The notes below the pieces were generated by a model. The model was not told the DNA's origin and did not search any database. It was given only the letters and a program-made list of their open reading frames with translations. Below, piece after piece: positions 22,001-28,992 of a DNA stretch of 64,000 nucleotides. Both the position numbers and the translations under genes were made by a program. The stretch's first letter is position 1. Every line of letters starts with the position of its first letter. Source of the DNA: a gamma proteobacterium symbiont of Ctena orbiculata (GTDB lineage Bacteria; Pseudomonadota; Gammaproteobacteria; Chromatiales; Chromatiaceae); contig QBVD01000032.1 of assembly GCA_003058525.1 (NCBI GenBank), positions 49,465-113,464 of the forward strand, read 5' to 3'.

Positions 22001-25000
22001 GACAAGGGCATTCGCAAAGCGCCGGACCACCAGGTCTGAAGGCGCAATGCCCTCTAAAAAGTGCAACACGTCGCGCCGCCCTTCGCTGCTGTCCTGGTTG
22101 CGGATGATCAAATCCTCGTCGCCCAGCCCGTAGAGATAGGTATCACTGCCACCCCCGCCGCTGAGTTCATCCCGTCCCTCGCCACCTCGCAGCCGGTCAT
22201 CCCCCGCGCCACCGTGGAGGCGGTCGTCACCCGTGTCGCCCAGCAGTTCGTCGTTACCCGCATCGCCGTGGAGTTCGTCGTTGCCTTCACCGCCCATCAG
22301 GGTATCGTTACCTTCACCGCCCTGAATTCGATCATGGCCACCATGACCCTCCAGCAGATCATCCGCTGCCGTGCCTTGGATCAGGTCGTCGGCATCCCCG
22401 CTCGGCCGCAGCAGCTCGATAACCTGCAACACATCCCACACCACGCCGTTGGCAAACTCGATTCCATCGAGGGCATAGGGGCTATCTCCCCCGTTCAGAA
22501 AGTAGTCGAGCACGGTGACAGACTCGCCGCCGCCTGTCGTCAGCAGCAGGTTGTCGCCGGCGCGGCCGACCTGGACATCGTCCGGCTCGATTCCGGGGAG
22601 AAACCGAAGCCTGTCCTCGCTTTCATGCATGGCGTCGAAGTTGTTGACCAGGGTATTGCCGTCCCCCGCGCCGAACAGATAGGTGTCGTTGCCGACACCC
22701 CCCTTGAGCAGGTCGCCATCGCCCTGGCCGCCGCGCAGAAGATCATCGCCATCGCCTCCATCCAAGGCATCCTGTCCCGCGCCGCCTTCGAGGTCGTCAT
22801 CGCCGTCTCCGCCGTTGAGCCTGTCGTCCCCGGCATCGCCCCGGAGACGGTCTCGGCCACGGCCCCCATCCAGCCGGTCATGGCCCAGCCCACCGTCCAG
22901 ATCATCGTCGCCATTGTCGCCGGCCAGCCAATCCTCACCCTCGCCGCCATCCAGGTCGTCGTTCCCGTCCCGTCCCCGGATATGGTCGTCATCCCCCTCG
23001 CCGATGATCACGTCGTCCTCATCGCCGCCATCGATCACCGTGTACGGCGATTCTTCCGCGACGCCGATCTCCCAGGAAATGGGTATGAACTGGCTGTTCA
23101 TCCGCCTCGCTTCGCTCAGTACAGCCGCCGGGAACTCCCAGGGCACATCATAGCTGGCGTAGTACTCCTCCGGCTGGCTGGCAATGATGGTGTTGCCCGG
23201 CCCTTCGGTGAACCAGTCCCACCAATAGCTGTCGTAGCGATACCACAGGCCGGAGTTGTAGCCCAGGCCCAGATTGAGATCGCCCAGGCTGTAGTTTTCA
23301 ATCCTTACCGAATTGTTGATCAGCAACGAGCCGTCGCTGTTTAACTGGTACGCTATCTCCACCCCGTAGTAGGCGTTGTATTCGGTGAAGTGGCCGGACA
23401 CCCCGCCACGGATCGGATAGAGCCCCAGTTGAATATAGCGCGTCTCGCCGCTGGGCAGGGTCATGCTGACGCAGACGCTGCCCCGGCCGTCGCTGTCGCG
23501 GATGACATCCCCCGCCCCGGCGAAATAGAGATCGTCCCCGGCCCCGCCGCGCAGCACATCCAATGTCCCGTCGTCCCGCAGATCAACCACCCCACGCACG
23601 TCATCGACCCAGCCGTGGTCCCCCGACAGCACATCATGCCCCGCACCGCCGGACAGGGTATCCCCGCCCCCGCCTCCGATCAGCAGATCACGATCGATGC
23701 CACCACCCAGGTTATCGTTGTCCATGCCTCCCCAGAGGGCATCGTCTCCTGTATCGCCATCAAGCGCATCGATCCCGGCGTTGCCTTCGAGATAGTCGTC
23801 GCCTGCATTGCCGTTCAGGGTATCGTTGCCGCCACCACCGTAAATCAGGTCGTCTCTGGTTCCGCCATCAAGTTCACCATTCCTTTCATCGCCGTCGCCG
23901 CCAAAGCGGTAGTGAACGAGATTGTCGGTATCTACACCGAAGGTCGTGCCCACTTCCGGGGTTGACATGAACTGGCCCGCATCGGCATCCCAATAGAGTT
24001 CACCGTCACCAGTGGCAGCAGTCAGATGCTGTACGTCCCACTCGTTTCTTTGCATGCTCGCCCGCAGATAGTGGGTTCGGTCCTGCAGGTAGGCTTGTGA
24101 CAGTTCGCCGGCCTGGGTGGCCGGGTCGTATAGTTCCAATTCATCGTTTTGATTGTGATCGTCGTAGAGCGATTCACGTCCGGTAATGGCAAAGGGATTG
24201 AGGTGGGTCAAGGCATAACGGTAGGCGACATCGCTGTTTGCATGGGCAACGATTTGGTCTTGGGTGAGATTGGCTAAGGATTCGACTTCGAGGTTTTGAT
24301 AGATGGGCTTGAGTTGCGGGTTGGCTACGGTGCGATCGACAAAGAGTTCGGTTTCGATGGCATGGATGGCTTGATAGAGCGGCTCACGTTCATCGATAGG
24401 TACATCGATGGGATTTATCAATAACTCTGATAACGAATAGACGACTTTTTCGAGACTCTCTTCTCCTTGGTTTGACGCAGCATCCAGGATTGAAGTTAGA
24501 CTGGGCAAGCTTGCATTGGGATCAAGTGCCGCCAGGATATTGTAGATAGCAAGCGCATTGGACACATTTGATATCGAATGGGATGAAACGGCTATATGTA
24601 CAGGAGTGGTGGTGTTGATTTCCGAAAAGTGTTGGATTGTACCACCTGGTAGCGTGCCAATATCGGATATCACATCCTCCGGTACGACGTAGTTGTTTAC
24701 GTGGGTAACAGGGAAACCACCAACCGTGGTCATGCCCGTCTCATTCGTTTCAATTTGCGCCATCGCCCGAAAAAACCATTCGGTGTCGTCACTGCCGATT
24801 ATATCGGTATCGAAACCCGGCGCATTGTATGTATAGACCTCACCCACCCGGTTGGGATCGAGTCGGGACATGATCAAGGCCAGATGGCCACCAAGGGAAT
24901 GGCCGGTGAGATCGATTGTCGAAGCGCTGACGGGGATCACTCCGAGACCGGAGGCCGGGTCGGCGCTGATAAGATACCGGTATCTCGGTGCGGATACAGC

Positions 25001-25486
25001 GCCGCTGCCTTCATCGAGCTGGATGAATTCCGTGACCCCTTGCGGCGGCGGCAGAATGCCTTCGTAGAGCGCGTATTGCGGGGCGTCGCCACTGGGCGTG
25101 ATCAGCCGTTGGTAGTAGTTGTAGAGATCGATCGCCTGATTCAGCGCAATGCCGTCTGCGCCGATGTCGGCGATATCTGTGAGCACTACATCAGTGAGCC
25201 AATGGGCCGGTTCAGTACCGCGAATGGCGAATACATACTCACCCGGGTTATCGAGGCTTTCGAAGATGGTGGCGGAAAAACCGGTCGAGGTGTTGGGGAG
25301 ATGGTGGGCTACTCGCCAGTGGCTGACGAAGTCTGCAGCTTGGGTTGGGGAGAAGCCTTTGTCTGGGTCGACTTCGCCATTAATGTTGACTAAAGCTGTT
25401 TCTAATTGTCCCGAAGTTTCTACACCATCTAAATCGGCATACGCTGCCTCAGATAGTAATGCATAAATATACGAATCTGTATTCAT
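16049..25486 (-). CDS. Giant RTX protein with N-terminal lipase-like domain
   Basis: 3145 residues. Residues ~1-340 resemble a class 3-type lipase/alpha-beta hydrolase: FAIRGTEP oxyanion-type loop (~87) and nucleophile elbow TGHSLGGH with Ser197. From ~560 on it is dominated by RTX nonapeptides (GGxGxDxLx), which bind Ca2+ outside the cell. These are broken by about a dozen ~60-residue modules of the pattern DTYLFGAGDG...LRF..GI...ESVTVLDYF...I.FADG.W, the haemolysin-associated domain. There is no N-terminal signal peptide and the C-terminal end is acidic and hydrophobic, both fitting type I secretion by the adjacent exporter. The start overlaps the preceding gene by 4 bases. Substrate is unknown; lipase or phospholipase activity is inferred. 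Confidence 0.9.
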   Translation of the reverse strand: MNTDSYIYALLSEAAYADLDGVETSGQLETALVNINGEVDPDKGFSPTQAADFVSHWRVAHHLPNTSTGFSATIFESLDNPGEYVFAIRGTEPAHWLTDVVLTDIADIGADGIALNQAIDLYNYYQRLITPSGDAPQYALYEGILPPPQGVTEFIQLDEGSGAVSAPRYRYLISADPASGLGVIPVSASTIDLTGHSLGGHLALIMSRLDPNRVGEVYTYNAPGFDTDIIGSDDTEWFFRAMAQIETNETGMTTVGGFPVTHVNNYVVPEDVISDIGTLPGGTIQHFSEINTTTPVHIAVSSHSISNVSNALAIYNILAALDPNASLPSLTSILDAASNQGEESLEKVVYSLSELLINPIDVPIDEREPLYQAIHAIETELFVDRTVANPQLKPIYQNLEVESLANLTQDQIVAHANSDVAYRYALTHLNPFAITGRESLYDDHNQNDELELYDPATQAGELSQAYLQDRTHYLRASMQRNEWDVQHLTAATGDGELYWDADAGQFMSTPEVGTTFGVDTDNLVHYRFGGDGDERNGELDGGTRDDLIYGGGGNDTLNGNAGDDYLEGNAGIDALDGDTGDDALWGGMDNDNLGGGIDRDLLIGGGGGDTLSGGAGHDVLSGDHGWVDDVRGVVDLRDDGTLDVLRGGAGDDLYFAGAGDVIRDSDGRGSVCVSMTLPSGETRYIQLGLYPIRGGVSGHFTEYNAYYGVEIAYQLNSDGSLLINNSVRIENYSLGDLNLGLGYNSGLWYRYDSYWWDWFTEGPGNTIIASQPEEYYASYDVPWEFPAAVLSEARRMNSQFIPISWEIGVAEESPYTVIDGGDEDDVIIGEGDDDHIRGRDGNDDLDGGEGEDWLAGDNGDDDLDGGLGHDRLDGGRGRDRLRGDAGDDRLNGGDGDDDLEGGAGQDALDGGDGDDLLRGGQGDGDLLKGGVGNDTYLFGAGDGNTLVNNFDAMHESEDRLRFLPGIEPDDVQVGRAGDNLLLTTGGGESVTVLDYFLNGGDSPYALDGIEFANGVVWDVLQVIELLRPSGDADDLIQGTAADDLLEGHGGHDRIQGGEGNDTLMGGEGNDELHGDAGNDELLGDTGDDRLHGGAGDDRLRGGEGRDELSGGGGSDTYLYGLGDEDLIIRNQDSSEGRRDVLHFLEGIAPSDLVVRRFANALVLDIAERAESVTVVNFFQDDGMSGDSLDSILFADGTEWDLDHILAQVQVATAGDDRLYGYAGDDSLDGLQGNDYLVGYAGDDLLMGGEGRDYILGGAGNDTLRGETMDGGAGADTYLYGVGDGQVHISNWGSQSPSQDRLRFLEGIGPEDVVVKRGGSNLYLSIGDEGQVIVDGFFAIDDGAVSHTNFLAEVAFQDGTRWDAETLRQYAQQATEAGEELHGGAGDDNLDGLGGDDHLYGYGGDDRLTGGVGDDGLAGGDGNDTLTGNEGDDFLSGGDGADLHHGGMGNDYLTGGRGSDHLDGGAGSDEIWGGEDDDILRGGPGMDRLHGGPGNDTYVFAAGDGSDSIGRQFVSRHLESNAGDRLLLHDIDPHDVSSSFRPSLDRLMLTVNSTGESLLISDYFRDQVNGEHALNYIEFDDGTRWDFAYVREAVLLGTNGDDVLNSFDESSVLNGLSGDDRLTGGDGDDSLSGDGGNDTLIGNQGNDSLWGGAGTDSIHGGDGDDQLWGGTGDGDTLTGGNGSDTYFFTAGDGNTTIDNYDSTAHVISVSAQDRLILEGVSPEEVIVRRSPDAEGDLLLRLTSSNEVITLHRFFYPSGELNRPLQHIEFSNGIVWDLETIMAMSLEGTEGDDTLLAYNGSNTNIEGLGGNDLLRGANGDDMLSGGDGDDILFGAEGNDTLQGGVGHDQLNGEAGNDILTGGAGEDILYGGAGSDIYRFSAGSGNDIIRNVNDRSEQDAYDRIELLGGITPSEVGLVREGSDLALVYAGSRTLIEDFFQSLEHNWIDAIHFEDGTVWSNEHIRAQLLLGGEGDDVLEGFTTDDTLSGGDGNDTLYGALGNDTLSGDTGSDSLYGEQGNDILDGGDGDDLIEGGLGNDTILGGAGNDYLAGGGDSDIYRFQSGHGQDTIDDLIGSNTIEFTDLASTDVRVQRVDDDLVITNPSNTDQVTVTGQFDGADSTSQNNSIQSISFSDGVTRTVAELLAQSNIGTAGDDDIQGNDSAETIDGLAGNDTIQTFGGDDNIQGGDGFDQIDGGSGNDTLAGGSGDDTLDGSTGDDLLDGGAGNDLLYGDGDIDYYGPGRSYVETAHDQLFGGDGDDRLYGGSRYELDAFRDENFDHLHGGPGNDYLYGQGELYGGDGNDELIGYGTIDGGDGNDSIRLGTDGSLDTTHISGGRGDDSLAGGHIAVTFNFNLGDGVDVLNHYLWDYSASAMQQDVIAFGDGITQADVRFEQQQNTLIVYYGSGNDQITITDWFISQGRGKTLRFEFSDGSVITDIDQLTVTMGTAGNDTLQGTESNDTIQAGDGNDQVWGRGGNDEIRGDGGEDYLAGEAGDDTLIGAAGDDNLAGGEGNDRLVGGDQNDQLNGDLGSDHLEGGGGDDIYVYSAGSGMDVIDNTGGGVDWLYFTDVTSDRLSFSQDGDDLIVSIDGDPAQSIRILSHFLGGESEIDYIQPSGSAALTASDVSALLADQSGGDTGSGDTDNSSGGDGSTGSGDTGADQVTPPQPGGDDTLVGSGADESLIAGAGNDSLGGGFGNDRLLGGEGDDIYIYTGGQDNLEETAGIDRLRFENGITFGQVASGLLKSGDDLVLRVNGGPDQITLRNFFLGGDHLVETIEFATGGALTAEQIFGAFGLAMPAETSDFVQNIDGTSASDGVLSGGDQADLIAGYNGDDALVGGAGDDRLEGGNGADTLTGGAGNDQLVGGRGNDTYIFNAGDGQDIIDNQGGGLDTLRFEGIDFYQVASGLMRSGNNLILRVSGGSDQVTLRDYFKGGDQAVDRIVFTSGGELTSAQLFGVFGVTDPDPAGSPNYSGLPDERNYGTITLGGAGNDNYLAGSDADFIDAGAGDDLLDGGVGNDYLIGGYGSDTYLVGAASGHDIINNHDADDTGSDTLHFETAAIEDLWFNREGNDLLITQAGTDDRVTLAHWYDLPANEVDRIEAAGSVLLNNQVDQLVAAMAAYDVPAGVGNVIPQDVKDNLQPVLAENWQAIT

Positions 25487-26088
25487 TTTTCACCACTCCC
25501 TAGCATTTCAACTTGACTTTCAAACTTATAGAACTGTGATCGATTTATTTTATTACCATCCTTTTCACATGATCTTGTATATATCCAAAATTTAAAATCC
25601 CTAAACTCGTTGGGATCATGTGAATTCTGTCCCGAACTGAAATCGACATACTGCGCTAATATCTCTCCCGTTCCTGTATCAATAATATGATTGTTATTCT
25701 TACGTATCCCAAGAAAATGCTTTGTCGTAACAATATCCCAAGAAAAACGCTGATTCAGGACGTACTTTCGCTTGTTACTAGACTTCGTGTAGTCACTCGA
25801 TCGCTTGTAAGTCAGAGTTTCCGCCACCCCAGGATTCTCCGCCTTCCACTCCTCAAGTGTCTTGTTGAGCGTAAAACCCCCTTCCGTCGCGCAGTAGTAT
25901 TTGTGCGCAACATGGAAGGGGATGAAATCCCAAAACATCAATAGATACATTACAACCGCTGTTATCACGCCACCTTTCCAGCCGGGAATGCCTTTTTTCC
26001 TCGCGTAGCGAACACCCAGAAAGATCATTACTGCTGAAATGACCAGATAGACAATCAGTCCGATAAGAATGATAAAACCGACTACCAT
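25483..26088 (-). CDS. Hypothetical two-helix membrane protein coupled to the RTX gene
   Basis: 201 residues, family not recognised. It has hydrophobic helices at about 3-26 and 42-57, with basic RYARKKG between them. A soluble domain follows with a distinctive CATEGGFTLNKTLEEWKAENPG stretch and many Lys/Asn/Ser residues. Its TGA overlaps the ATG of the RTX gene (ATGA), so the two are probably made in fixed proportion. I infer a role linked to the RTX protein (immunity, folding or export), without direct evidence. The base composition is more AT-rich than the flanks. Confidence 0.75.
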   Translation of the reverse strand: MVVGFIILIGLIVYLVISAVMIFLGVRYARKKGIPGWKGGVITAVVMYLLMFWDFIPFHVAHKYYCATEGGFTLNKTLEEWKAENPGVAETLTYKRSSDYTKSSNKRKYVLNQRFSWDIVTTKHFLGIRKNNNHIIDTGTGEILAQYVDFSSGQNSHDPNEFRDFKFWIYTRSCEKDGNKINRSQFYKFESQVEMLGSGEK

Positions 26089-26312
26089 AAAATACTCCCG
26101 ACACTTGAATTTGATTGTTGTTGATTATTATGCGTTAGCGATCGTGCCTGATCGCCTTTGATGAACTGAACACTCATAGCTGTACCCAGCTTAAAGCTAA
26201 GGTGCACTGATTTGGCAATATACATTTGGGTGTCCCCAATCATTTTGAGTTACTCCCAATTTGCTGTAACGAAATGCAGTTATCACCATAAATATACCTA
26301 TCCTGTCACAGA

Positions 26313-27356
26313 TCATTTTGTCTCTGTATCAAAGGGTATTTCTCTTATCCGCAAGATGTCCGAGTCAATTCCAGTAATAAAGAAGTCTCTTTTAGACCTG
26401 CCATGACGCACTACCACACCATAATCGCCTACCCACCGGCTAAATCTGAATTTAGGCCCTCCCGGCTTTCCAATAACATCATATGGTTCGGAAATATTTT
26501 CCATATACACCTTTTTTAGATCTTTTATTTTATGGCAATATTTCTTCTCTGACTCACGCTTCCCTACCAGTATACTTATCAGATAGAAATAACTTTTTTC
26601 ATTCCGATAGGAATCATATTTACCCATTGCATATCTCCAGAGCAGAAGACTGCCTTGACAGCTACCTATCGTTATTGTCTCATCAAGCGTGATCTTGTTT
26701 TCATAGGACATTGAGCCTGATCTAATAGGTGTGTCAGGATCAAGCATTCCATCCTCAATGACTTCCTCCTGCCCTAAGTCTTCGTAAATCAGTTTGATAT
26801 TTTTGTTATTGAGCTGGATACCCTCTACCTTGTCAGGTTTGCAATCACTATAGCGGCCGTAACTTTTACTTAGAAATAGGTTATGAGATAGATCGAATCG
26901 CTTTTTTGTACTATCAAAATCATCCGGAAGTGGAATTTGCTTCAATTTCATCTGAAGCCTATCACCGTATGTCATCAACCAATGTTCATCCACATTATTT
27001 AATATCAATTGTTTACCCATATAATCCGCCAGACGTCCCGCCGGCTTTACAATAAGACTGCTACCTACTTGCTCAAAACACGAGCTGACAACTATCGTTG
27101 AACCTGAGTTGATATCCTTAAGAGTAAAATAATTTTCCGTGAAATATATTTTTGATCCCCGAAGTATTGCAGGAACTCCCCGGACATCTACTGGAACCTT
27201 ATCCAAATCATCAAACTTCGCATTGACAACCATGTATGCCTGTGCTTTTGGATAGAACCTCGTACCCTTGAATTCACCATTCATGCCATCCGCAAATACA
27301 TGATAAGCTATAAATAGCAGTGATAAGGCTAAATACTCAATCTTACATAAATTCAT
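26313..27356 (-). CDS. Hypothetical exported protein in the type I secretion locus
   Basis: 347 residues, family not recognised. The N terminus (MNLCKIEYLALSLLFIAYHVFA) looks like a signal peptide cleaved after VFA, so a periplasmic or surface location is likely. The rest is mixed alpha/beta with scattered Cys (SSCFEQ, YSDCKPD, GSCQGS, KKYCHK) that could form disulfides. It lies between the hlyD-like gene (162-bp gap) and the 201-aa membrane protein (224-bp gap), all on the same strand. It is AT-rich compared with the core genes, suggesting acquisition with the locus. Confidence 0.7.
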   Translation of the reverse strand: MNLCKIEYLALSLLFIAYHVFADGMNGEFKGTRFYPKAQAYMVVNAKFDDLDKVPVDVRGVPAILRGSKIYFTENYFTLKDINSGSTIVVSSCFEQVGSSLIVKPAGRLADYMGKQLILNNVDEHWLMTYGDRLQMKLKQIPLPDDFDSTKKRFDLSHNLFLSKSYGRYSDCKPDKVEGIQLNNKNIKLIYEDLGQEEVIEDGMLDPDTPIRSGSMSYENKITLDETITIGSCQGSLLLWRYAMGKYDSYRNEKSYFYLISILVGKRESEKKYCHKIKDLKKVYMENISEPYDVIGKPGGPKFRFSRWVGDYGVVVRHGRSKRDFFITGIDSDILRIREIPFDTETK

Positions 27357-27518
27357 AAGCCCTCAACCTCTTGCCTATACCACTCCGATTATATTCATTT
27401 TAACAGCATACATATTGGATATTCCTGTTACTGCGCTTCCTGAATTAACATTTCGCTCATGTTTTTTTAGTCCATTTCATGTATATAATCTAATGAATAA
27501 ACCAAACAATTTTCTTAT

Positions 27519-28935
27519 CTACCTTTCCCTCAAACTCTCCTGCCCATGCCTCAATAACGGCGCTAAAAAGTACTCAATCAACCGCCGCTCTCCAGTTTTG
27601 ATCTCCGCCGTCACTTCCATACCCGGCATCAATCGCACCTCTCTGCCATCGACATCTATGGTCTTCTTTTTCATCGCTAACAACATGCTGTAGGTAAAAC
27701 CACGCTTCTCATCAAATATGGCGTCATCCGAGATATTCTCAACATTAGCCTCGACAATGCCATACTTGGTAAACGGAAAGGTATGAATCTTCACTTCCGC
27801 CGGCATATTTTTTTCGACGAAACCGATATCCTTGTTTTCGAGAAACACCTCGACAACCAGTGACGCTTCATCCGGCACGATCTTCATCAAGGGCTCCGCC
27901 TCGGTTACCACGCCACCCTCGGTGTTCACCGCCAGTTCCTGCACTTGACCCGATACCGGCGCATAGAGAATCTGTCGTTCGTTTATATCCCTTGCTTTAA
28001 CCAGCTCTTCTTGAAATGCGGCTATTTCACGCCGGTTTTCCGTGATCTCTGCCAAAACACCTGCCTTGGTCTCGGCTTGCAGGGTATCTATTTGCTGCTG
28101 CGTCTGGTTTCTGGTGGCTTGGAGCTGACTCAATCGTTGTTTTTCTGATCCCAGTTGGTGAGATTGCTCAATTCGTTCCTGTTCAAGTTGCAGGTATTCT
28201 GTTTCAGAGGCGAACTTTTTGTCGTAGAGCCCCCTGATAATCTTGGTCCTTTTAGTAATAATCGGCAGCGTCTTCTTCAGTTTCGCTATTTCTATTTTTG
28301 TCGCCTCATATTCCGCATCCGCCGCTTCACGGGCACTGACTAATGTGGAAATTCTTGCCTGATATTGCCGCCACTTCTCGTGCAGTAAATTTTTGAAGTG
28401 CGCTTGCTCATCAGTAAAGCTATGTGACCATTTTTCCGATTCGAGTTTGACTGTCTCCGACTGTTCGTTTTGATCATCTTCATTACTTAGTCTTTTCAAC
28501 AATACCTCATTGACTGTAAGCTTCATCTTTGCATTAGCCAGTTCGCTGTTCAGTCTGTTTTCATCGGCGCTTGTCCGGGTTCCGTCAAGCTCGATCAACG
28601 CTTCACCTCTGGTGACATATTCGCCCTCATTGACAAAAATTTTCTTGATGACGCCCTTTTTACAAAGGCTGAACGACTTTCACCCGTGAACCGGGCAGAA
28701 TCTTACCCTGCGCACTGGCAACGATATTGACCTCGCCAAACAGCGCCCATAGCAGAAACAATATGAGTAACACCACAATGCTTCTCGCCAGCCATTGGGT
28801 GATGGGATTGGGCGGGGTCGCCTCTATCTCCAGTGCAGCGGGAAGAAAGGCGCTCAACTCACGGCTTTTTCCACTGTCGCCCATTGCATGCCGGTTGATC
28901 CAGGCATCCTTGAATCTGTCGAACAATCCATTCAT
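27519..28935 (-). pseudogene. HlyD-type membrane fusion protein, split by a one-base frameshift
   Basis: The adaptor linking the ABC exporter to an outer-membrane TolC-like channel. Residues 1-91 (28660-28935) hold the cytoplasmic tail, a membrane helix (ARSIVVLLILFLLWALFG) and the first lipoyl strand SRVKVVQPL, then hit TAA. In the next frame KKGVIKKIFVNEGEYVTRGEALIELDG continues through a long coiled coil and barrel to the family-typical C terminus (EYFLAPLLRHGQESLRER). Deleting one T just after the Leu codon (complement of 28662) restores one ~470-residue protein. Deleting an A from the A run would not remove the stop. Genuine mutation or sequence error cannot be separated here. Confidence 0.85.
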
Positions 28936-28992
28936 TGCTTCAAACCAAATTCCTTGTATGAACAGCTGTCATGAATAATAGATATATTCAGT

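Noticed and set aside
16166..24000. Many open frames on both strands inside the RTX gene, and the regular short-period repetition that could suggest a CRISPR or satellite array
   Set aside because: The periodicity is the 27-base codon pattern of GGxGxDxLx repeats; sequence varies between units and no spacer-repeat structure exists.
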